DNA of 64,000 bases from Paenibacillus puerhi (GTDB lineage: Bacteria; Bacillota; Bacilli; Paenibacillales; NBRC-103111): NCBI RefSeq assembly GCF_009846885.1, contig NZ_WUWM01000001.1, positions 62,001-126,000 on the forward strand, written 5' to 3'. Positions within the stretch are counted from its first letter, which is position 1; each line of letters begins with the position of its first letter. Positions 16,686 to 26,447 of the stretch are shown here, piece after piece. A program made the translations under genes and the position numbers. The notes beneath the pieces were generated by a model. That model did no database searches, was not told where the DNA came from, and was given only the letters and a program-made list of their open reading frames with translations.

Positions 16686-17443
16686 CTAGGTTGTAAAGTT
16701 TAACAGGTGGAAATCCTGTTTGGAAAGACTTAAGCCTTTGCCCATCCGTAGATAGGTGATGTCAATTCCCCAGACCTGGTTCGGCCGGTCGATCGATAGG
16801 CCTCGAAGCAAATAGGGACAAACATACTTGGCATGGAATTGTTTGCTCAAGTTCGGCTTCGGATAGATCGCTTCGAGTCCCATGTGCTGCATGAGACGGC
16901 GTACACGCTTACGGTTGACCTCGAAGCCTTGGTCTCGAAGGAATCTAGTCTACGCCGATAACCGAAATAAGGGTGCTTCACATAGATCTCATCGATCCGA
17001 TGCATGATCTGTACATTCTCTTCGTTTTCACGTTTCTCATTGCTGGGCCGATAGACGCTTGTCCTATTCACGCCCAGCAGATCCGTCTGGCGTTTAATTG
17101 TGATCTCTGTGTTGTCACGCGCTACAATGGTTTTACGAGCTTCAAGCGGTTCATTTAAGGCCAGATTTTTTTTGAGCCAGTTGACCTCTACTGTAAGTTG
17201 GCCAACCAGCTTCTCTAGATGTTCTTGTTTGCTTTCGTACTCCTTCTTCAGTTTGTCGGCTTCACTGGTCTTCTTTTCAAAGACCGTGGAAGCACACTCT
17301 AGAAACTCAGCCTTCCACCGGCTAATCATAACCGGGCTCATTTCGTACTTGGCAGCTATTTCGTTCACGGTCTGCTCCTCCCGGAGGACCTCCAGCACAA
17401 CCTTTGTTTTAAATTCTGTGGTATATCGGTTCCGTTTTTGCAT
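16686..17443 (-). pseudogene. IS3-family transposase, frameshifted and truncated
   Basis: Minus strand: orfA starts MQKRNRYTTEFKTKVVLEVL with an HTH (NEIAAKYEMSPVMISRWKAEF) and a leucine-zipper-like region. It runs on as a fused orfA/orfB into RQTDLLGVNRTSVYRPS and PYFGYRRR. A frameshift near 16880 moves the reading to the frame of 16686-16892 (MGLEAIYPKPNLSKQF, then RPNQVWGIDITYL with the first catalytic Asp). It stops before the second Asp and Glu. The element is dead. Confidence 0.82.
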
Positions 17444-17599
17444 TATAGTTGGCCTTCGAAGGACTGGCTTCGCCTTCTGGAGAGTGAGCGCGGAGCAGAC
17501 CTTCCAAGAAAAGATGTCGTCTATCGGTTTTTTGAATCAATCATCCTTTACGTATTTCATCAAACGTTAAGTCTTCGGATCGTGCAGCATTTTTAACCG

Positions 17600-18400
17600 C
17601 TCATTTTTTCCCGCCGAGTGCGCGTATTTATCGTTGACGATTCGGTGCTCAGCCGAAACCGGAGTAAAAAAGCGGAGTTACTGGCCTGTGTATATGATCA
17701 TTTCACAGGGAAATTTACGCAGGGATACACGATGTTTAAGCTAGGCTGGCCCGACGGGTTTAGCTTCGCTCCGCTGGATTTTGTAATACTGCCTTCAGCC
17801 AAACTGGCCTATCGGTTGTGTGAAATGGCTTTCAATCTCTCGAAACGAAGACACGGGCACGAACGTCGCATGGAGGCCTTTTTGGGAAGGAGGATGCCGT
17901 AGTCGCTCTTCTCAATCGGGCTCTAGCTGCTGGGTTTCACCGCAGACTACATGCTAATGGATAGCTGGTTTACACAGACTGCACTACTACTTCGTCAGCT
18001 TGCGGGCAAAGGTCCGCCGAGATTGGGATGTCAATGAAATGAAACAACTGATACCTCGTTTCAGGACAGTACATGACACTTGGTGAAGTCTTCCAAACCC
18101 TGCCGAAGTCGGATTCAAGAGACATCAAAGGTGCCGTGATCGCGCACACTTCGTGCGGTCTGTCGGTGAAGCTTGTCTTTGTGCGCAACCGGAACAAAAA
18201 GCGAGAATGGCTTGCCATTCTGAGCACCGACGTCATGCTGGAAGCGGCCGAAATGATAAGGGTCTTCGATGCATTGGAATATCGAAACCTATTTTAAAGT
18301 CACCAAAAGCTACTTGAAATCGGGAATAGAGTTTCAAGGCCGCTTCACTGATCAATTCCCAGTTAAGCTGAATTCTCCTTCAGGATGACGCTCTATGTGA
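17600..18400 (+). pseudogene. IS4-like transposase relic, multiple frameshifts
   Basis: Three frames together give a decayed IS4-type transposase: VFIVDDSVLSRNRSKKAELLA with DHFTGKFTQGYTM (17618-17902), ALLNRALAAGF-like and YMLMDSWFTQ at about 17915-17975, then MTLGEVFQTLPKSDS through KREWLAILSTDVMLEA (18073-18297) and TYFKVTKSYLK at about 18285. The start and the terminal ~100 residues are missing. It marks the right edge of the island. Confidence 0.8.
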
Positions 18401-18636
18401 ACCGTGGGAAGAATCTTTACCGTAAACGAAAGCGACAGGGATAAGGTCCGAAAAACCTCGCAATAGGAATACGAGATTGAGGCAAGTTGCCGGTATTTCA
18501 GGAAAACATTTCTGCCTCTTCATTTTTTTTGGCCTGTTTAACACTCCACTAACAATGCTTTGCTATGATCAAGCTGATAGCCGCAATAAGCGAAAGCGGC
18601 CGAATTGCCGGAGCTGGCAAGCGGCAAGGGGAGGAC

Positions 18637-19206
18637 ATGACGGTGAATCAGGATTTGCATGACTATTGGGGGACTCGAAGAATCATACCGGCGGTGCGCA
18701 AGGCGGAGGATCTGCAGGCGGCCTGCCGCAGCGATTGTCCGGTCGTATTTTTGCTCATAGGCGATCTGCTCACGATGGACAATTATGTAGGGCAGGTGCT
18801 TCGTGCCGGGAAAAAGGCATTCCTGCATGTCGATTTCATCGGCGGATTGAGCGGTGATCCGATCGTGATGAAGTATATCGGGGAGAGGCTTCGGCCAACG
18901 GGCATCATTTCGACCAAAAGCCATTTTGTGAAGCACGCCAAGAAGAACGGGCTGCTTGCCATCCAGCGGTTGTTTCTTATCGATACGTCCGCGCTGGAGC
19001 AGGGCATACATAATATTGAACAAAGCGAGCCGGATGCCGTGGAGATTATGCCGGGTCTTATCCCGCGAGCCATCACGCAGCTGCGCGAGCGGACCTCTCT
19101 GCCGATTATCGCGGGCGGTCTGATCCAGGAGCCGAGCGAGATCAACACGGCGCTGCAGGCCGGGGCCAGTGCGGTATCGATGGGGAACCGGCAGCTGTGG
19201 ACCTGA
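18637..19206 (+). CDS. glpP: Glycerol-3-phosphate-responsive antiterminator GlpP
   Basis: The 189-residue protein matches GlpP throughout: VVFLLIGDLLTMDNYVGQ, HVDFIGGLSGD, GIISTKSHFVKHAKKNGL, FLIDTSALEQGI, VEIMPGLIP and PIIAGGLIQEPSEI. GlpP binds glycerol-3-phosphate in a small TIM barrel and prevents termination in leaders of glp genes. The ATG at 18637 is close to AAGGGGAGG; GTG at 18643 is an alternative. A candidate leader target begins 13 bases after the stop, with a second upstream of the HAD phosphatase. In Bacillus GlpP controls glpFK, glpD and glpTQ; here its neighbours are a phosphodiesterase and a Ugp-type importer. Confidence 0.92.
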   Translation: MTVNQDLHDYWGTRRIIPAVRKAEDLQAACRSDCPVVFLLIGDLLTMDNYVGQVLRAGKKAFLHVDFIGGLSGDPIVMKYIGERLRPTGIISTKSHFVKHAKKNGLLAIQRLFLIDTSALEQGIHNIEQSEPDAVEIMPGLIPRAITQLRERTSLPIIAGGLIQEPSEINTALQAGASAVSMGNRQLWT

Positions 19207-19218
19207 TCGGGACGGGCG

Positions 19219-19403
19219 GGATTTACAAATGTTTCACACCGGGATGATGCTGCGCTAACAAAGCGCTGATAAAGTAGGAAGCGTAAGGGACAACTGAATA
19301 GTCAAGGGTAGGAGACGAGGAGAACACCCTTTATGCAACAAATGGAAGAGCTGTGTTGGCGCGCCGCTTTCGTTTGCTGGATAGAGGGTTTTTTGTGTTT
19401 TTC
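19219..19403 (+). promoter_or_regulatory. Candidate GlpP antitermination leader, copy 1
   Basis: AAGGGT (19304-19309) can pair with ACCCTT (19326-19331) around the loop AGGAGACGAGGAGAAC. The same ACCCTTT can instead pair with AGAGGGT (19383-19389). That pairing closes an approximately 18-bp stem (19326-19343 with 19372-19389, two mismatches) followed by TTTTTT. The two structures exclude each other, as in an antitermination switch. Upstream the conserved stretch GCTAACAAA..(8)..TGATAAAGTA may hold the -10. A homologous leader at 26886-27068 keeps both structures, with compensating changes. GlpP binding is inferred from the neighbouring gene. Confidence 0.75.
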
Positions 19404-19436
19404 TTCGGAAAATCGAAATGGAAGGAACTGTGATCC

Positions 19437-22400
19437 ATGAAAAGTCGTTCGAAATTTGCTAGTTGGCTCACCATCGTTACCTTAGTCGGCGGGCTTCTGC
19501 CGGCTGGCGTCCCGGGGCAGGCAGCGGCTGCTGCGGCAAGACCTTCGCTGGAGGTTCAACGGACGCTGTCGGCCCCTGTCATCGACGGAAGGCTGGATGA
19601 TGCCGTCTGGAGAATCGAGCAGCCGATGACGAACCGGACGGGCGAAGGCGCGTTCAAGGATGCCCGATTCGGCATGCTGTGGGATAACCAGTATCTGTAC
19701 GTGGGCGTCAAGTCCGATGACGATACCTTGATCTATAATCCTGACAAAGGATATTGGTTCGATCAGGATAATATCAATTTGTTCTTCGATCCGACGGGTC
19801 ATTATTCGGCCCCCTTTGCCGCGGGGGATATGCAGCTGGGCTTCGTGTACCAGCCGGAGTCGAAGACTCCGCTCTTTAACTTCGGAGCTGCGGCCAACGG
19901 ACAGAGCGCCAAGGATCACAAGAACATCTTGAGAGCGATCGACAAGACGGCGACGGGCTGGGCGCTGGAGGTCGCGATCCCCTGGGATATGCTGGGCGTG
20001 GACCCGGTGCTGCAGGAGCAATTTGGCTTCAACATCGGCGTGACGGACCGCTATGACACGGATGCGGCAGCAAAGCAGCGAAACAGCTTCTGGAGCGCCT
20101 ACAATTCCTCTTCGTTCTGGAACGATACGGCAGGCTATGGAGATGTTATTCTGGCGGATCACGCTCCTGTGTCGGGTGCGATCGATCCGGTACTGCTTGA
20201 GGAAAATTTCGACGCGTATCCGGAGGGAACGATTCCCTACGGCTGGATTTCGGATGTGAATGCGGGAAGCGCCCCGTTCACCATCGTCCAGGATACATAC
20301 GGCAACGGCCGCATGACTTTTGACGGCAAGGCCTCCGGGAAACAAGCCCGGATTACCGCTCCGGTACAATGGGACAACTACGTCATTGAGGCGGACGTCC
20401 GGTTCGAATCGGTGCTGGATTCGGAACGATGGGCCTCTCTGATGTTCCGAGGCGCTCCTGACGGCAAAAACCCGTATAACCAGATGGCGATCCGCCAGAA
20501 TGGCAAATACGAGGTTGCTTACCGGACGCCGGACAATGCGTGGAACGTAATCGCGAGCGGCGCCTCCCAGCCGCTTGCGCTGAACAAGGATTATACGATG
20601 AAGGTCAGAGTATTCGACAATAATGTGAAGGAATATATCAAAGCCAAAGAAGATACGGATTTCAAGCTGCTGATCGACAAGAGCTTCGATTCGGGTCTGC
20701 TCCAGCGAGGCAAGATAGGATTTCAGGGGGATCAGAGCAAGGTATCCTTCGATAATCTGAAGGTGACGCGGATTACGGCGGATCGGCTGGATCTGACGCT
20801 TCCGAGCACGCTGGAGGCGCTGACGGGCGGCGTTTCCGTTACGGGTAGCGTTTATTACTCCGATGGTATAACCGATGCCGTGTATGGCGAAAGGATGAAG
20901 CTGTATTCCTCGGATTCGGCCGTGCTTCGGATTATGAATAACAAGCTTGTCCCGCTGAAGCAGGGAACGACGATGGTCAAGGCGGTCTACTCCAACCTGG
21001 TCCATACTCAGGAAATCACGGTGACGCCTTCCGCTACCGGGGCAAAGGTATTGTCACTGAAGCACAAGGACGGGTATGTGCTTGCGGAGTCGGATCAAGC
21101 GCTGCCGCTGAGCACGCTGCAGTTCGAGGCCGATTACAGCGACTTTACGTCGGGCGCCTTGGGTGGCGATAAGCTGACGTGGTCCTCCGACAGCCCTGCG
21201 GTCGTAGTGGACAACGGTTTGCTGAAGGTTTCCGGGAAAGGAGTATTCACCTTAACCGGGCGCAAGGACGACGCGAATGTCCAGATGCTGGTCGTAGTTA
21301 AACAGGCCGGAGATTCGGAATATGTGCTGTATGAGGAAAACTTCGACGCCCTGACGGAGGGAGCTTTGCCGCCCGGTTGGTCCAGGAAGGAAGGAACTAC
21401 GGAGGGGGCGGCCGTTGTGAAGGCGGGAGCTTTCGAGCTGCAGGCGCTGTCTTCGCCCGATAACCCTTCCCGCGTTCTGCTGCCCGAATACTTGGGACGC
21501 TTCGGGGATTATAAGATCGAAGCGGATGTTACACATCTGGCGGCCAATGATGCGGCCCGCTGGAATTCGCTCATGTACCGTATCCAGAATAACGACTACC
21601 CTTACTATCAGATGGCGGTAAGGAAGGACGCGACCGCACCGAACGGCGTGGAATTCGCGGAGCGGACGCCTGCCAACGGCTGGAACGTGATGATTAGAGG
21701 CTCGCATCAGGAAGCGATCGATGCCGGCAAGCTGTATCGCTATACCATCAAGGCGAAGGGCGGCCGGGTTCAGCATTGGATCGACGACAAGCTGCTGATC
21801 GATACGGATGCGGCAACGGCTTATGCTAAGGGACGGATCGGGATTCAAGCCAATGGCAGCCGGACGAGAGTGGATAATATCCGCGTGACGCTGCAGCAGG
21901 GAGAGCTGCCTCCGATGGCCGCAGACCGATTCGTACAAGTAGCGGAGCCGGCAAGCAACATTTCGATGGCGCCCTCTATTGTTACCGAAATCAACAGCGC
22001 CGAGGCTCTGGCCGGCCTGAACGGTCAGACGCTGCCGGCGACGGTCATCCTGCATGTCAATCGCGACCTCCAGGTAACGGATGCTGCGGGGCAACAAGAA
22101 ATCGGTACGCTTGATTCCGTGCTTAACATCATAGCAAGCCGGATGATTCCGGCGTTCTACGTCTCCGATGCGGCGACCGTCGAGCGCTTGACGGATGAGC
22201 TGAAGAAGAGAGAGCTGGAGGACGCCTTCGTGATCTCGAATCAAGGCAGCCTGGTGAAGCAGGCTAGAACGGACTATCCGATCATTCGGGGAATCGTTGA
22301 TTTTACGGCTCTGGAGCAGGTAACGAAGGAGAACCTGCTTGAGATCCGCCGCGAAACGACGGCGAGTCTGGCCAAGATCGCGCTACTGCCGCAGCAGGCG

Positions 22401-25400
22401 TCGTCCCGAGAGCATGTAGCTTACCTGCAGCAGCGGGCACTGGTCGTCTGGACGAAGGACGAATCGGCGGCCTCCGCCAAAAATATAGCGCTGCACAGCT
22501 TGATTACGGCGGGCAGCAACGGGATCGTAACCGATTCGCCGGCTGCGCTTGCTTTAGCCTATCGGGTCTACGACCATGAAACGACGCTTGTACGCAAGCC
22601 TTACATTATTGCTCATCGAGGTATGCCGGCTGGAGGAACCCCCGACGGTGCTCCCGAGAATACGCTCTTGAGCAACAAGCTGGGGCTTGAAGCGGGCGGA
22701 GATTTTATCGAGAACGATATCTTTTTATCTAAGGACGGACGCTTGGTCATCGTGCATGATGCCACGCTGAACGGAACGACCAATGGAACCGGGCGGGTGG
22801 AGGATTACACCTATGAAGAGCTGAGGAAGCTTGATGCCAATCAGACGCATAAGAACCAGTATCCAAGCTTACCGATTCCAACGCTGGACGAGCAGATCGA
22901 GCTGGCCCAATCGAAGAATAAAATGGTGATGGCCGAGATCAAAACCTCGACGCCTGCGGCAGTCGCGGCATTCGTAGAGCTGCTGAAAAAGATGGACGCC
23001 GAGGCTGACGTCAACGTGATGTCCTTTGATATCAACCAGTTGAAGCGCTTGTCGGAGCAGATGCCGGGGATGCCTGTCGGCTTGCTTACCGGCGGATACG
23101 CCAATGAATCGAATGTCAACAAATCGCTTCGCGAAACCTTGAAGCTCTTGCAGCCGTTGAATGCAACCTTCAATACAAGCTACCCGGATCTAGGTCCGAA
23201 ATTCATGGAAGCCGCCAAGCATCGGGGCATTATCATTTCTCCGTGGACGTTTAACAGCAAGAACGAATTCTATAAGTATTTCAGGCTGGGCGCTTATGGC
23301 ATTACGACGGATTATGCGTTCTGGGCATCGGACTGGGCCGCGGAGATCGTTCCCGGTCAGACGAAGTATGAACTGAAGAACGGCGAGAGTCTGGATGTGA
23401 CCTCCGAGGTGTACAGCTTCGCCGAAGGCAGGAAGGCTGCGGCAGTTCCGCATCTCGTACTGCTTGACGGACAGGATACGGTAAGCGTGGAAGGAGCAAG
23501 GATCACGGCTATGAAGCCGGGAATCGCTCATGTACTGCTGCGTCATACAACTACGATCAATGCCGACAACAAGTACGATATTTACTCTCAGCCTGTGACG
23601 ATCGAAGTGACCGGTTCCGGCGAACCGGAGGGTCCAGGAGAGCCGCAGGAGCCGGAAGCAGAGGCGCCGGTATGGCAGGGCGGCAAGCTGGAGGCGTCGA
23701 ATGTGACGCAGTCGGGCTTGACCTTGACCTGGTCCGCGGCAACCGATAAGAACGGAGTTACCGGGTATAAGATCTATCAGAATGGTCTGGAGCTCGCCAG
23801 CGTGGTGGGAGATGCGACCAGCATCAACGTCACCGGATTGAGTGCCGAAACGGAATATGCCTTCACTGTGCAGGCTGGAAATGCGGCGGGGAAATGGACC
23901 GGGGACGGCCCGTCCATTCGAGTGAAGACGGCGGCTGTACCGGAGGAGCCGGGAGCGGATGTTCCGGCATGGCAGGACGGCAAGCTGGAGGCGTCGAACG
24001 TGACGCAATCGAGCTTGACGTTGACATGGACGGCAGCGAGCGACAAGCAAGGAGTAACCGGGTACAAGGTGGACCGGGATGGTCGTGAAATCAGCCGCGT
24101 GACCGGCGATGTGTACAGCATCAACGTCACCGGGCTAAGCGCCGGAACGGAATATGTCTTCACCGTACAGGCTGGCAATGCAGCCGGAAACTGGACGGAG
24201 GACGGCCCGTACGTCAGAGTGAAGACTGTATCGGAAGAGCAGTCTGGAGGCGATTCGGATAACGGTACGCCAGAGGGACCGGGATCTGCCGCACCGGGTT
24301 CCGCCAGCGGCAGCGGAAGCCAGCCGGCACCGGTTGTTACGGCACCAGCCGGGACGGTAAGCCTGGAAGCCAAGGATGGCAAGGTGGACGCCACGGATCT
24401 GCAGAACGCTCTGAAGTCCGCTTCGAGCGTCGGGATCAAGCTGACGGGCGGGCGTCTGGAGCTTCCGGCAGCAGGATTGCTTGAGGCCAGCCGTCAGACC
24501 GGACGTGTGCTGATGGTAGAGGGCAGCGCGGGCGCTTACGAGCTTCCTTTGTCGCTGCTGCGTCTGGACGAGCTGGCGAAGCAGCTGAATACGGAGGCTG
24601 ACAAGCTGACCATTCGCGTAGAGATTCAGGCTGTCGCCGGCAGTCGGCAAACGGTGCTGGCTCAAGCGGCAGAGCGTCTGGGTGCAAGGCTGGCAGCGAA
24701 TGGAGTGGAATTCGCCGTGAAGGCAGTCAGTGACAGCGGGGCAGCGCTTGATATTCCAATCGGTACCACTTATGTAGCACGCGAGCTGAAGGTAAGCTCT
24801 GCTGTGGCTCCGGCCAAGCTGACCGGGGTGCAATTTATACCGGAGACGCAGCAGCTTCGCTTCGTGCCGACTCGTTTTATTGCGAAGAATGGCGGTCTGA
24901 CCGCTGTGCTGAAGCGTAACGGCAATAGCGTGTATGCGGTGATTGAGCATGAGAAAAGCTTTGCCGACCTGGCTGGTCACTGGGCCAAGGCGGACATCGA
25001 GCTGCTGGCCGGGAAGCTGGTCGTGGACGGCGTAAGCGAGGACCGCTTCGACGGCGACCGTGCGGTCAGCCGGTCGGAATTCGCCGCGCTTCTGGTGCGG
25101 GCGCTGGGCCTGAGTCCGGCCTCCAGCCGTGACACGTTCCACGATGTAGCTGGCGACGCCTGGTACGCGGCCGATGTAGCTGCAGCGGCAGAGGCGGGGC
25201 TGGTCGGCGGCTACGAGGACGGCACGTTCCGTCCCGGGCAGTCCATCACCCGCGAGGAACAAGCCGCTATGATTCTGCGCGCCTTGTCCTATGCCGGAGC
25301 GCCGGTATCCCTGCCTGCGAGCGGACAGGCGGCTGCGCTTGACGCTTATGCAGACGCGGATAAGCTCGGCTGGGCTCGTGCCGAGGTGGCGGCTGCCATC

Positions 25401-25520
25401 GACGCGGGGCTGATGAACGGCATGACGCCCTCCACGCTGGAGCCGCAGGGCGAGGCGACCCGCGCCCAGGCCGCGGTTATGATCAAGCGTTTCCTGAGCA
25501 AGGCAGGCTTTATCGACTGA
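19437..25520 (+). CDS. SLH-anchored multidomain glycerophosphodiester phosphodiesterase
   Basis: This is a 2027-residue secreted wall protein. Visible order: signal peptide (1-33); CBM9/DOMON-like domain (35-245, VIDGRLDDAVW); beta-sandwich modules (255-450 and 635-830, both with ENFDA...EG..P.GW) around a Big-like region; a degenerate GDPD-like barrel (about 850-1050, ending GSNGIVTDSPAA); an intact GDPD domain (1055-1315) with AHRG at 1059-1062, PENT, END and catalytic VHD (H1107); two FN3 domains (1409-1498 and 1507-1597); an uncharacterised 200-residue module shared with the 49.5-kb SLH protein; three SLH repeats (1842-2025). It would release glycerol-3-phosphate from phosphodiesters or teichoic acids at the surface, feeding the Ugp-like importer. 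A GlpP-type leader precedes it. Confidence 0.9.
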   Translation: MKSRSKFASWLTIVTLVGGLLPAGVPGQAAAAAARPSLEVQRTLSAPVIDGRLDDAVWRIEQPMTNRTGEGAFKDARFGMLWDNQYLYVGVKSDDDTLIYNPDKGYWFDQDNINLFFDPTGHYSAPFAAGDMQLGFVYQPESKTPLFNFGAAANGQSAKDHKNILRAIDKTATGWALEVAIPWDMLGVDPVLQEQFGFNIGVTDRYDTDAAAKQRNSFWSAYNSSSFWNDTAGYGDVILADHAPVSGAIDPVLLEENFDAYPEGTIPYGWISDVNAGSAPFTIVQDTYGNGRMTFDGKASGKQARITAPVQWDNYVIEADVRFESVLDSERWASLMFRGAPDGKNPYNQMAIRQNGKYEVAYRTPDNAWNVIASGASQPLALNKDYTMKVRVFDNNVKEYIKAKEDTDFKLLIDKSFDSGLLQRGKIGFQGDQSKVSFDNLKVTRITADRLDLTLPSTLEALTGGVSVTGSVYYSDGITDAVYGERMKLYSSDSAVLRIMNNKLVPLKQGTTMVKAVYSNLVHTQEITVTPSATGAKVLSLKHKDGYVLAESDQALPLSTLQFEADYSDFTSGALGGDKLTWSSDSPAVVVDNGLLKVSGKGVFTLTGRKDDANVQMLVVVKQAGDSEYVLYEENFDALTEGALPPGWSRKEGTTEGAAVVKAGAFELQALSSPDNPSRVLLPEYLGRFGDYKIEADVTHLAANDAARWNSLMYRIQNNDYPYYQMAVRKDATAPNGVEFAERTPANGWNVMIRGSHQEAIDAGKLYRYTIKAKGGRVQHWIDDKLLIDTDAATAYAKGRIGIQANGSRTRVDNIRVTLQQGELPPMAADRFVQVAEPASNISMAPSIVTEINSAEALAGLNGQTLPATVILHVNRDLQVTDAAGQQEIGTLDSVLNIIASRMIPAFYVSDAATVERLTDELKKRELEDAFVISNQGSLVKQARTDYPIIRGIVDFTALEQVTKENLLEIRRETTASLAKIALLPQQASSREHVAYLQQRALVVWTKDESAASAKNIALHSLITAGSNGIVTDSPAALALAYRVYDHETTLVRKPYIIAHRGMPAGGTPDGAPENTLLSNKLGLEAGGDFIENDIFLSKDGRLVIVHDATLNGTTNGTGRVEDYTYEELRKLDANQTHKNQYPSLPIPTLDEQIELAQSKNKMVMAEIKTSTPAAVAAFVELLKKMDAEADVNVMSFDINQLKRLSEQMPGMPVGLLTGGYANESNVNKSLRETLKLLQPLNATFNTSYPDLGPKFMEAAKHRGIIISPWTFNSKNEFYKYFRLGAYGITTDYAFWASDWAAEIVPGQTKYELKNGESLDVTSEVYSFAEGRKAAAVPHLVLLDGQDTVSVEGARITAMKPGIAHVLLRHTTTINADNKYDIYSQPVTIEVTGSGEPEGPGEPQEPEAEAPVWQGGKLEASNVTQSGLTLTWSAATDKNGVTGYKIYQNGLELASVVGDATSINVTGLSAETEYAFTVQAGNAAGKWTGDGPSIRVKTAAVPEEPGADVPAWQDGKLEASNVTQSSLTLTWTAASDKQGVTGYKVDRDGREISRVTGDVYSINVTGLSAGTEYVFTVQAGNAAGNWTEDGPYVRVKTVSEEQSGGDSDNGTPEGPGSAAPGSASGSGSQPAPVVTAPAGTVSLEAKDGKVDATDLQNALKSASSVGIKLTGGRLELPAAGLLEASRQTGRVLMVEGSAGAYELPLSLLRLDELAKQLNTEADKLTIRVEIQAVAGSRQTVLAQAAERLGARLAANGVEFAVKAVSDSGAALDIPIGTTYVARELKVSSAVAPAKLTGVQFIPETQQLRFVPTRFIAKNGGLTAVLKRNGNSVYAVIEHEKSFADLAGHWAKADIELLAGKLVVDGVSEDRFDGDRAVSRSEFAALLVRALGLSPASSRDTFHDVAGDAWYAADVAAAAEAGLVGGYEDGTFRPGQSITREEQAAMILRALSYAGAPVSLPASGQAAALDAYADADKLGWARAEVAAAIDAGLMNGMTPSTLEPQGEATRAQAAVMIKRFLSKAGFID

Positions 25521-25565
25521 GAGCGTCGGTAGACGCATGTACGCGAGGCAGTTGGTAAGTGAGCG

Positions 25566-25597
25566 ACCCGGGGCTTCAGCGCCCCGGGTTGTTTGTT
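25566..25597 (+). terminator. Terminator of the phosphodiesterase gene
   Basis: A perfect 9-bp GC-rich stem (ACCCGGGGC with GCCCCGGGT), six-base loop, then TTGTTTGTT. Confidence 0.9.
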
Positions 25598-25799
25598 GTG
25601 AAGGGCAACTGCAAGGCAGGGTATACGGCGGTGGACCCTTTGGCATCAAGCAGACGCTTTAGCTCTCGATAAGGCAAGCCGGCCGCAGGAGGTAATCACG
25701 TTTCTTTCGCTGTATAGGCGCTGCTTCCCATCCGAGGATTCGGAGAAAGATCCAGAGCGGGCGGAAGTGCTTGGGTAGAAAGCCATATCGATCGATTGG

Positions 25800-26330
25800 C
25801 TGCCCTGCCTCCATGAACATGCTAAGTTGGCAAAAGTGGCTAAGGTGGCTGAGGTAGCTAAGGTGGCAATGTGGCAAAAGTGTCTTTTGGCTAAACTTGC
25901 AAAGCTTGAATAGTTAAAAAATACAAAACTTGCTGAGCTGGCGAGTCTGGTCCTGAACTGGCGAAATTGGCTGTACTGAATACCTGCCAATATACATCTA
26001 TTTTTCGTTCAGGGGGTATGATTTCGATAAATACCTACCAATCTACATCTTTTTTTAAGAAAATCCCATGAATACGTCTAGTCCTTGGAAAATTCCTGCA
26101 TGATTGTAGGCTTTCAATGAAGCATCCTGTTAATTAGGAATATTCCTGTATGATTGCAGGCATTGGCCGAAGTGTGCGTGTTGCACGAATGTAGTCAGAG
26201 TGTAGTCAGAGGTTTGTTTACGTTTTTACCCTACCCTATTTGACAAGTTGCCGTGTGTGAGACCGTCGAACCGGTCCGATCTCGGCACCGGGACGAAGGC
26301 AACTCCTATCTGTCTCCCTCTCCCGATCAT
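25800..26330. repeat. Intergenic repeats: GGCTAAGGT runs and CCTGC...TACATCT elements
   Basis: No gene is seen between the terminator and the DoxX-like gene. At about 25820-25890 short imperfect tandem units (GGCTAAGGT, GGCAAAAGT) occur. Two copies of TACCT(G/A)CCAAT(A/C)TACATCT followed by T runs lie at about 25980 and 26028. Two copies of ATTCCTG(C/T)ATGATTG(T/C)AGGC, each a small palindrome, lie at about 26093 and 26145. The same motif family recurs at 33200-33410 and 40910-41050, so it is a dispersed intergenic repeat. Confidence 0.65.
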
Positions 26331-26447
26331 GAGCCATGAGCCGATGCCCCCGCAAGCTCCAAAAACAATTGAGCAATTCAGAAGAAATTCGCATCGGGCG
26401 ACTGTGCTACAATGAGCTCAACTTTAGACCGAGGAGAGGTTGTACCC

